Origin: Pectinophora gossypiella
Lineage: Eukaryota; Arthropoda; Insecta; Lepidoptera; Gelechiidae
NCBI RefSeq assembly: GCF_024362695.1
Contig: NC_065414.1
Span: 2,373,501 to 2,437,500 of the forward strand
Length of the DNA stretch: 64,000 bases
Direction of reading: 5' to 3'
A program made the translations under genes and the position numbers. Shown here piece by piece: positions 43,986 to 53,800 of the stretch (its first letter is position 1; the number at the start of each line of letters is the position of its first letter). The notes beneath the pieces were generated by a model. It saw only the letters and a list, made by a program, of their open reading frames with translations, searched no databases and was not told where the DNA came from.

Positions 43986-44929
43986 AGGAGGGGCTGTTTG
44001 ATCAGGGGCTGGCAGGAATCCCTGCTACAGCTAAAATGTTTAGTTAAGTAGGTTTTTTTTATTGTTTATTCTATTACCTTTATTTTTTTACCAACTTTAA
44101 TACTTAGCCGGACAAATAGGAAGCGCTGAGGGCTTTCACCCGGTTCATTACCCTTTGCATCTGTGCGGAGCTGGAGTTAATTTAAAAGCACATCAAAGTT
44201 TGGACTGTATTTAATAATATTATAGTTACTTACATGTTGAATGAGTAAGCAAAGAGTTGAAGTAGAGAGTGCTACGACTTATTATTTATTCGTAGACAGA
44301 GTGTTAGAATCGCCATCTTGCGGTCGAATTAAAAACTTAAAACTAGTGTTGCCACATTATTTTATGTGAGGATTCGAACAACATCTATTTCTAATAAAAT
44401 CGTAAAATAACTATGTTACCTACTCTTTACGATCCGACGACGCCTCCACACGCCTGTATGGTTTCTAACTCACTTAGAGTATTAAAGAACCTTTATAAAT
44501 AAAAAGGGAAGAAATGAGAACAAAAACGGAACAACAAAAGAAAATAGATACTCCTCCATTACTTTTCCATTTTGTTAGCAAACATTATAAAGCTCTTCGA
44601 GCTTAAATAAAAAAATTTTTTAATTTAATTAGACAGGGCGGGTTTAAGAGAAAGATGATGTTGCTGGCAACACAAGTATAAAATAATAATATTTTTTTGG
44701 CATGGCAATGTTGTAGAGAATCGAATGGCTGACGCCTCCCGCGAAAGTGTATTTTAATAACAATTTAATTAAATAGTGACAAGTAACAATCTGGTGTTTT
44801 GCTGCAATTGGAAGTAGAACCCTCGACCTCTCACCATCTACTACACCTACAGTCCACACACACCAAGAGCCGAACAGATGGCACTATTTTGTCAATTGCA
44901 AACTAATAAAATCAATTTTTGTCTGTCAT
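43986..44929. other. No gene seen; SINE-C scrap
   Basis: 44105-44145 (GCCGGACAAATAGGAAGCGC) is a SINE-C scrap. The rest has no recognised content. Confidence 0.4.
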
Positions 44930-44940
44930 AACCAACTTCA

Positions 44941-45250
44941 ACAGACAACCAGAGGAGCTCGGTGGCGCAGCGGTAAAGAGGAGCTCGGTGGCGCAGCGGT
45001 AAACGCGCTCGGTCTGCGATTGTTGAAGTTAAGCGACTTTCGCTTTTTTTTTTCGCGAAAAAGTTTTCATCTCGAACTCCTCCGTGCTTCGGAAGGAACG
45101 TTAAGCCGTTGGTCCCGGCTGCATTAGCAGTCGTTAATAACCACCAATCCGCACTGGGCCCGCGTGGTGGTTTAAGGCCCGATCTCCCTATCCATCCATA
45201 GGGAAGGCCCGTGCCCCAGCAGTGGGGACGTTAATGGGCTGGTGATGATG
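44941..45250 (+). mobile_element. SINE-F: tRNA-like plus 5S-rRNA-like composite, 11-bp TSD
   Basis: AACCAACTTCA is repeated at 44930-44940 and 45251-45261. A tRNA-like head, GAGCTCGGTGGCGCAGCGG, occurs twice in tandem (44951-44976, 44977-45002). Next comes GTTGAAGTTAAGCGAC, 5S-like but truncated here, then the shared block (GTGCTTCGGAAGGAACG) and an RTE-like end (GTGCCCCAGCAGTGGGG) with GATGATG. Confidence 0.78.
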
Positions 45251-46045
45251 AACCAACTTCAGCACCATTTTTTGACCTGATTTATGGTGGTAGTGGTTTA
45301 ATTAAAGATAAATCGATCATTACGTCACTATCAGGACTATAATTCACCGAGAAGCCGTGGCGACGCCGCCAGCGACAGTCACATAAACAATTAATATCAC
45401 AAAGTACGGCAACAAAGCCATTTCAATACAAATTGTTTGGCGAGATTTCCTGATGAAATTACTTTAGAAATAAGCATATTTTTTGTCTTTCACATCTATA
45501 TTAATTTCTGTCTATAATTTTCTTTGTGTATTGAAGTGTCAAACTTTATAACTATCAGGCATACGAAATACTTACCACAGAGCATACAACTTCGATAAGA
45601 ATGTACTTAGGTACCTGCTAAATGAGTATAATTAGTTGGGAACTTCGCTAAGCGGAAATGTTGTGCTTTCCGCTTTCAGTTGTGATCTACTATTCAATGT
45701 TTGAAGTACTCTTCAATGTTTGAAGTACTCTCCACTGTTTGAAGTTGCTCAGAGGTCATAATAATTGGAAACTTACTTAAGAAGAGGGATTTAGGTAAAT
45801 AATAGTCTAGATACCGAGAAGATAAGCATAGGACAAAGTTCCGTCACATATCTGTCTTAAGTCTACCAACCCGTAGTGGAGTATACTCCATACCCCCTCC
45901 ATTAGGAGAGGCCGCTGCCCAGCAGTTACACGCATAATGTTTATATGTATCTAGGGAATTCGTATCAAAGTTACTACAAATTGTCTTCTTATTTGTGTTA
46001 GCATTATGAAAACAACGTGTTCCACTAGTAGCTTTGTATATCATT
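45251..46045. other. No gene seen; SINE-A scrap
   Basis: 45868-45935 (ACTCCATACCCCCTCC, GCTGCCCAGCAGTTACACG) is an eroded SINE-A 3' part. Otherwise nothing. Confidence 0.45.
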
Positions 46046-46047
46046 TA

Positions 46048-47342
46048 CGAGGGGAGGTCAAAAAGTTCGCGGAATGAGGGGGAAGGGGGTCGAAATTAAA
46101 CACGAAACTATTTTTCCTTTTCAATATATTCTCCCTTAACCTTAACACATTTTCCGGATCTATTAAATAATTTGTTTATTCCATCATAAAAAAAAGATTT
46201 CTCTTTGCTGTCAAAATAGGCCGAAATTGCAGACTTGACTTCTTCATCATCGCCAAATTTTCGTCCACGCAGTTCCTTTTTCATTTTTGGGAACAAATAA
46301 TAATCGCTGGGGGCCAAGTCTGGACTGTAAGGCGGGTGGTTTAATTTTTCGAACCCGCATCGGTGAATGGCAGCCGTCGCAACATGGCACGTGTGGACGG
46401 GTGCGTTGTCGTGCAAAAGGAGCACACCTCTTGACAGCTTTCCTCTTCTTTTTTCCTTGATAGCCTCTTTCAATCTATCCAGTAAAGAAGCGTAGTAATG
46501 TCCCGTTATAGTCACACCACGATCTTTATAATCAATCAGCAAAATACCTTCTGTATCCCAAAAAATAGTGGCCATGATCTTTCCGGCCGATTGTGACACC
46601 TTAAACTTCTTTGGAGGAGGTGTGCCTTTTTTATGCCACTGCATCGACTCTTGCTTCGACTCAGGTTCATAGTGGTGAACCCAGGTTTTATCTCCAGTAA
46701 CAATCCGGGCCATAACTTCTTCCTTATTCTCTCCACAGAGCTCTAAAAACTGGCGAGAACACTCGACACGCTCGCTTTTTTGAAGTGGCGTGAGCATTCT
46801 TGGAACCCATCTTGCGCTGACCTTAGTCATCCCAAGATGTTGATGTAGGATATTTAAAATACTTGTTTCGGATACACCGACCATTGCTGCAAGCTGCTTC
46901 TTCTTCAAGCGGGTATCTTCTAATACAAGTTTCTCTACTTTTTCGATGATTTCCGGTGTGGTGGCCTCAATGGGCCGTCCGGAGCGGGGGTCATCTTCAA
47001 TCGACTCTCTTCCTTGCTTGAAAAGACTATGCCACTTGTAAACCATGGTTTTACCAGGGGCAGAGTCCGCGTAAACTGCTAACAGCTCTTGAAAAATCGT
47101 CTGAGCGGATTTTCCTTGCTTGGTGAGGAACTTAATGACGGCGCGGTGTTCAATTTTCTCCACATTCGCTGAGTTCTTCCCGATTCACTTGTTTGCTGGT
47201 CGATAGTTCAAACGTTAATGACCCGTTTTGCTTCAAACTTGGTACATATACTGTTAATGAGGTGTGCAACTAGCGGCTACCTATACGAGCAAACCAACCC
47301 CCTCCAACCCCTCCATTCCGCGAACTTTTTGACCTCCCCTCG
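46048..47342 (-). mobile_element. mariner transposon, nearly intact
   Basis: 1295 bp with perfect 28-bp terminal inverted repeats (CGAGGGGAGGTCAAAAAG, then TTCGCGGAAT), and TA at both outer edges (46046-46047, 47343-47344). It carries one open transposase frame. Perfect repeats and an uninterrupted frame suggest a recent arrival. Confidence 0.95.
46108..47163 (-). CDS. mariner transposase (D,D34D), GTG in place of ATG
   Basis: 351 codons, standard mariner length. The N-terminal part has two helix-turn-helix regions (FLTKQGKSAQTIFQELLAV; KKKQLAAMVGVSETSILNIL). Then WVPRMLTP, and the catalytic triad: D in VTGDKTWVHHYEP, D in LLLHDNAPVH, D in YSPDLAPSDYYLF, with 34 residues between the second and third. 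It would bind the terminal repeats and carry out cut-and-paste at TA. The expected first codon (before EKIEHRAV) is GTG, not ATG. The next in-frame ATG is codon 40 (47044-47046), and an out-of-frame ATG overlaps the GTG. Translation of a full-length product is thus doubtful unless GTG is used. No internal stop. Confidence 0.93.
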   Translation of the reverse strand: MEKIEHRAVIKFLTKQGKSAQTIFQELLAVYADSAPGKTMVYKWHSLFKQGRESIEDDPRSGRPIEATTPEIIEKVEKLVLEDTRLKKKQLAAMVGVSETSILNILHQHLGMTKVSARWVPRMLTPLQKSERVECSRQFLELCGENKEEVMARIVTGDKTWVHHYEPESKQESMQWHKKGTPPPKKFKVSQSAGKIMATIFWDTEGILLIDYKDRGVTITGHYYASLLDRLKEAIKEKRRGKLSRGVLLLHDNAPVHTCHVATAAIHRCGFEKLNHPPYSPDLAPSDYYLFPKMKKELRGRKFGDDEEVKSAISAYFDSKEKSFFYDGINKLFNRSGKCVKVKGEYIEKEK

Positions 47343-47344
47343 TA

Positions 47345-48269
47345 CCAGGAGATCATAAGCACAGAAGTGGCTCAGAAAGCAATTTCGTTATAAACTCGTT
47401 TGATATAATGACACTCGTATCTAGGGATTAAGTACATACAATCTGTTGTTCTGGTTAAACCAGTACTTCATTTGCATCCTACCAGGGTATTATAGGGCTT
47501 CAAAAGCTTAGAACAATGAACAAGAACAATTACTTCACAAACAATAGAGTGAGATGAGTTTTTACTTCGAGACGGGACAAGAATTCATAAGAAATGACTA
47601 GTGTCGAGTAGCTACTCCAGATATTAAAACTACGACTTTCATTTCAATCTTTTCTTCCCATTTTTCCTGAGAATGGAAATTAGTTTGCTGTATTATAGAA
47701 ATAAGATAGTCGGATAAAATTATAAAGATCTTATCATTTAGATTATCATTAATTTAAGAGCCACGCTCTTGTCGGTGTAGCATTCTCCATGCTAGTTTCT
47801 TCTGAACTAATATTAATTTTAATATTAGGTCATATTATTTTTTTATACTATTGCGTAGTTTAAAGGTAAAAACTATATATATTGAGCCTAATTTTCATCA
47901 CAAAGCTTACATATTTAGTTTCTTTCACACATTTCTATAGAATTCTCGTTTGACGATACTCTGCCCACCCCAAAAGATTTACCCGCGTTTATTATCACAT
48001 TATGTATTTGTCAAAGGCTTTCACATACCTAACAATAGGAACTAGAGTACCAGGATAGCAGCAATGCAGTGGAGGTGTCTGGTTGCACGCCTCAGAAACC
48101 ATTAGCGCGCTGAGTGCACGCCTAATTGGTGTCGATTTAACTAATGGGCTTGCTGGTATTAATAGACAATATATTAATGCCATTGTGTTAACTTGAATTC
48201 TTCACGGATATATTCATATTAATACTTGGTTTATGTTTTTTTTGTCTATTAATAAAATACATAGCATAA
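47345..48269. other. No gene seen; LINE-H tail
   Basis: 47750-47800 (TTTAAGAGCCACGCTCTTGT, CGGTGTAGCATTCTCC) is a complemented LINE-H end. Nothing else. Confidence 0.45.
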
Positions 48270-48650
48270 TGGTGCTAATTCCTGCAGATGCCATTTAATT
48301 TTATTTAAAGGTATACCTGTCATTTTCTTATCCGTTGAAAAAGTAAGGGACAGGTAATCGACAGGCATAAAATTTATGGAATACACGTCAATTTTAAGCA
48401 GAATTCTAAAACAGCCGTCTAAAAATTTTACATCGGCCAATAACCCGACAGAGTTAAGTAGACAGCACGTCAAACAAATTACATACCGGCGAGATGCCTA
48501 TTTTATTCGCCCGGGTTACTTATTCATTCGTTTTAAAATTAACTTGTTGACAATCATCCGTCCCATTCCTTTTCGGCGGATAAGAAAATGACGGGTATAA
48601 CTTAAAATAAAAATTAGGAGGTGTCTGCAGGAATCAGGGTCATTGTCAGG
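48270..48650. mobile_element. MITE-U, whole copy
   Basis: GGTGCTAATTCCTGCAGATG at left and TGTCTGCAGGAATCAGGG at right are inverted. Inner arms: TCATTTTCTTATCCG and CGGATAAGAAAATGACG. Confidence 0.68.
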
Positions 48651-50060
48651 TTGTGTAGCAAGTTTGTATATTCACTGAATGTTATTCCCTAAAAATTGGC
48701 TATACAATCGCATGTCCATGCGATATCTGATCGCGCTGTGAGCAAGGTCCCTATAATGCCTCCTTGAGTCGTCATTCATCTATGGAAGCAGGCAAAACAC
48801 GCTTCACTTACTTTGTATAAGCTCCTTCTCAACTGATATCGATGAAACATTCCCCTTTTGTATTGGACTTTCATAATTTATTGTTCTTATTTTGAATATC
48901 TTTGTAACCTTCAATGAGAATTATTTTTTAATTATTTTCTTTTCGTAATAAACCACAAACTTGTGTTTTTATTGTGTCTTACGTAGTAGGTTCACTAAAT
49001 TATTAAACAGGGTAGCCGCACGGTTTTGCCTACGCCTTTCCCCAAGACGATAAAAAAGTAAGAAAAAATATTATCAAACGGGTCTCGATGGGTTATGGAC
49101 CAGACTTGGTTTAGGCCTTCTATGAATTTTATAACTAAAAATAAATTAATAAATATAACACATGACTTGGCTGTATTATGGGCTATGATCCCTTTGCCTG
49201 TCCTATGGACAAAATAACCAAAAAATAAACCTACCTAAAGACCTTAAACTGAGGTGTAAAGTCATAGAAAATAGAAATAATAAACGGTCAATAAATTGTC
49301 GCCTTATAATGAAAAACACTTAAACGCCATTTTGAAAAATCACATTCACAAGTTTTGTTAAAAATCTCGGAAAATACGTTCAATCCAGAAAAAAATTGTG
49401 GTGTTAATTTTGAAATGAAATTAATAATTGAAAGAAATCGAGGTTTTGTTGAATAAAATCATAGCTCTTACGTAGTTTTCACTATAAAGTATTTCATTAC
49501 TTTATAGTGAAAACCGGACCCGGTTACGTATTTTTCACTACGAAGTGACGAAATAGGATCACGAACAATTCAAAAGGCAACATCAACAAGCACATTGTGC
49601 CCAGAGCACTATGCTCCACTAGTTCTATGCTCCCACAGACGCTATGTAAATGGACCACCTGGCCTTTGATGTATGAATAAAACATGATGTTTGCGGAAAA
49701 CTCGAAAATAGACCACATTTCATGCGCAGGCAAAAAGCTGAATGCAGTTTAACACACATTTAGAATTGAATTTGAATTTAAATTGTACACGTGAAACAAA
49801 AGAGCGTTGAATATGGGAAACATTTTGCCATAGGCCATACAATAATAGGTAAGCGCAACTGATTAATCAACCGCATACAATTTTAATTGAACTGCATTAA
49901 ATTACGCTGCGCTAGTAAATTTAATTTCAAAAGATAATAATTATGTTTAATTAAATGTACTGAAATATTTTGGTGGAATAAAACGCTCACTGTCATTTAG
50001 CGATAACTCATCAACTGAAATTGGTAGTCAGCACCACGCCTTACTGAAATCTGACACAAA
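48651..50060. other. No gene seen
   Basis: AT-rich. A local inverted pair at about 49465-49545 (AGTTTTCACTATAAAG / CTTTATAGTGAAAAC) could fold. The frames at 48376 and 49524 have no domain. Confidence 0.4.
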
Positions 50061-50074
50061 GAAACTATTCACGA

Positions 50075-50345
50075 TGTAGGTCTGGGTTCGATTCCCGAAG
50101 AGGAGTCCGTCGAAAATCACTTTCTGAGACTGCCCTTTGTTTGGCTAGGACTTTCTAGACTGAATCACCTGATTGACCGAAAAAAGATGATTTCGTGTTT
50201 CGCAAGGCATCCATTACCCATTATAACCCATTGTTGCCTCAAACCTGTATTGGAGCAGCGTGGTAAAGTTTACTCCAAACCCCTCCGGTTGATTTAGGGG
50301 AGGCCTGTGCCCAGGTGCGGGATACTTATAGACTATTTATGTATA
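50075..50345 (+). mobile_element. SINE-A, old copy without its head start
   Basis: GGTTCGATTCCCGAAGAGG, CTTTCTGAGACTGCCC and CCCCTCCGGTTGATTTAGGG, then GGCCTGTGCCCAG. Confidence 0.65.
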
Positions 50346-50399
50346 TAATGTTATGTAGTGGTTATGTTATAGGGTTTCGGTTCGAACCCCGGTACTGGA

Positions 50400-50577
50400 T
50401 GAGTTGTTAATTTATCTTAAGTGCAGTTTTCACTAGCACAGTTGACTCGACCATTATAGATGATACGGCTCACCTATAACGTTGGTCTAACAGAAAGTTC
50501 GGTGAGGTGTGGGTACTTAACTCATCTTGCGATGAATGTACCTCTGACTATGTCAATGGGGTCGTGTATTAGGTTCA
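50400..50577 (+). repeat. Repeat W arm
   Basis: TTAAGTGCAGTTTTCACTAG, GTTGGTCTAACAGAAAG and GAATGTACCTCTGACTA. Confidence 0.55.
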
Positions 50578-50826
50578 AGATCAATTATGAAATTCTGATT
50601 ACTAAATAAAGAGAGATCTAAAACTAACCAAAAACATTTTCTTTTTTCTATTTAACTTATTTACGAATTGTAATCAAGACAAACGTAATAATAAGTCCGA
50701 CATTTTATCACGATTTTCTATGGCGTTACAGTGTGCTATTTCATACTAATTATATAGTAATTTCGTGTTTTGACGTTTAGTAGAAAAGTAACTGATTTGA
50801 CTAGTTGGAAATTAGGCAATTGGTTT
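50578..50826. repeat. Repeat R, copy 2, at the 5' edge of the ankyrin gene
   Basis: Similar along its length to 1296-1560 (ATTCTGATTACTAAATAAAG; AAGTAACTGATTTGACTAGT). It ends about 30 bp before the first coding exon, so it may hold an untranslated exon, promoter or acceptor sequence. Confidence 0.6.
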
Positions 50827-50857
50827 ATGGTAACATTTTAACGTGAATTGTTCATAG

Positions 50858-53800
50858 ATGTCAGAGCCCCGATCCCGCGTGCAGCAGAACGACCTGCTCC
50901 TCCACGAGGCAGTCATCAAGAATGAACCAGCAGCTGTCAGGGAGGCGCTGCAGCGACCCACTGACGTCAACTGCAGGAATAATGTAAGTATATATCTCCT
51001 TCAGTGAAAAGTAATACAAGTCTAAAATTCATGTTTTGAGAAAATCGAGTTTATACTTAAAAATATTCTAGCTCGTGACTTATAAGGAATAATGGAACAG
51101 AAGTTAGATGTGTCCATAAGTGAAGATGGAAGGTTTCTTTTCTAATATTTAGTTATATTTAGAACCTAAACAATAAACGTAGAGAATCAAAATAAATTAC
51201 ATGTATCAGTAAACACTAACTTTTATACTGTGTAAATTGATACAAGTCTACTTATACCTTTTTTGCACATATAACAATACAGAAGTCATCGTTAATATAT
51301 TACATCATATGAATAATAATATACTACAGTCGCCCTAATCATATCCGTTGCGAGCTTAGTCATTAACCCCCTACTCAGACTACTCAGAGAGGTGTTAAAA
51401 TATGTATATCGTACACGCGCGTCTATGATGACGTCAGTACGATTGAAGACTAAAGTAAGACCGGGGGGTGAGGTAAAGCTAGCTCAACCGCTGGTAGGGA
51501 GCGGAGAGTTGCGGTATTATTCCTTATTGTATGGTATAGTTTTATCTGTCTGTCTATTGTTTGATAGCTAAGTGATATTTCCAATGAGGTTCTTAGATAT
51601 TATTGAAGGATCCAGGGTCTGATAATGACCATGTGGTCATAGTAACTCTACAGTAAAATGACACAATGCCCGTGAGTTTGGGCTTATATGATTTGTCTTG
51701 ATGAACACACTGACCCTAGGTGGTCGGTATTCAAGGTCTGATAATGACGCATGAAGTAAAACCCTCGTGTTTGATTTGACGAATATTCTGGTGCCGTGAC
51801 TGTTGTGGTAAGCTGTAAGAAGGCTTGGGATAAGTCTTTGTAATACTATAAAATGCTGTACATACTATAAATATGTATCTGTAACTTCGTCCTCCACAAG
51901 TCCTGTGCCATCGACCATATCTTCATTAATTATAAATGGATCATCCAAGTTTAATCCTTTATGCCATTGAACCTTTGGCAACTACGTTACACAATGGAGT
52001 AATCCTTACAGCCTCTTCAAGGAAACTATCCAATATAACTAGTTATCTGTTGTACATTAATTTACTTACTTATACAAACTTTTGCTATCATTTAATTAAG
52101 CGCTTATCAAATTTTCAGCCAAGAAGTGAATGCCATGAGAAAATACTAATTTTAAATTCTTGCAATGAAAATAGTATCATTGGTGCCAGTTCGAGCAACC
52201 ACCGAACAAATTTTGACTTAGTTTGACAGGACTAAAATTTTAATTAGCTCTATCCCTTTCTTGCACTTATTGTAAGTGCAGGACGGCACTCATTTAGGAG
52301 CTGTCCAGCTAAAATTGGGTTAAGTTTGTGTGCACCCAAATGGGCACCAATGTACTTATTTTATTTTATTTCATTTATATTAATACTATTAATTTTATTT
52401 TGTTTTTTGATAATTTTGGTTTTATTTCATTTTATATAATTTAATTTGTTTTTAATTTTAATAATGGAATATAATTTAATGTACTTATAATTATGGATAT
52501 TAATCTGAAATAAATAATTTGAATATGAATTAAATACAAAAGCATATTTTTTCTACTTTTAAACTAAACACGACTGAACTCTGAACCAGGGCTCTGTTGT
52601 CTAAAATAAGATTTAAAGTTACGCTACCGTTATAAAATTACGGTACCAATTTCATATTGGATAATCAAATCGGTACCGTAACGGTTCAACTCCTGTTCAG
52701 AACGGATTAAGAAAGGACTAAGTAGATCGATCAAGCACTGGCTTGTTAATATTTTCAGGGATGGACTTAGTGGGAGATTTAAGAAAAAAGACAAAACAGC
52801 CACAACGTCATATCAAATATCCACTAAAACAATTACAAAAAAGCATGACGGATGTTTGTCGAAATGATCATAAGGTGGTGGTGGACGTCCTGAGATAAAA
52901 GGGCCTCACTCAGCACAAATCGCGGCGTGAACCACGACGCTGATATTATGTGGACTCTGTTGGGTGACGCACGAACATCGTGTTCCATAAACATGTGTTA
53001 ATGGTGTACATACATTATAATATACAACCAAATTACTTTAATAGAATTAGAGTTTACATAAACATTAACAATGTTTTGTAACAATAAATGTATAAATAAA
53101 CCCGCGCGGGCGAAGTCACGAGCGTTAAGTCCAGAATGAGTCACATCAAAAAAACCTAATATCAGTAAACATATCTGCTTCTTATGCAGGTACAATATCA
53201 ATATAGTTTTTGCATGATTTTTCTTTCAATTGAAATAAGTTACTTACGGCCTCCGTGGTCCAGTGGTTGAGCGTTGGACTCACGATCCGGAGGCCGCGGG
53301 TTCGAATCCCGGTGGGGACATATCACAAAAAATCACTTTGTGATCCCTAGTTTGGTTAGGACTTTACATGCTGATCACCTGATTGTCCGAAAGTAAGATG
53401 ATCCGTGTTTTGGAAGGCACGTTAAAGCGTTGGTCAAGGTTACTATATATATATTCATATAAATATATATTCATATATTCATATAAAATACATGCGAAAT
53501 ATAAACAGTCACAATATGACAAAGTTTTTATGACGTCTATAGTGTACATTAGTAATAGTCTTTATAGACTAGTTATAATCCTTTAGTTATTACTTTATTT
53601 ATTTGGGTGATCCCGGCAAGACAAAAATTTTGTAAAGTGGTCCTTCATGAATTAAAAGTTTAGGAACACTAGCCGACTCTAATGGAATGAAATACAATGT
53701 AAAGAAAATATTTTGGAATGTAATAAAGTAGCACATACAAAGGTATAAGGATATTTATATTTGGCCTTTATTCTTGCTATAGTGTGGAGTAAAATATGCT

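Noticed and set aside
44941..45002. Minisatellite
   Set aside because: Only two units, both the SINE-F head, inside a TSD.
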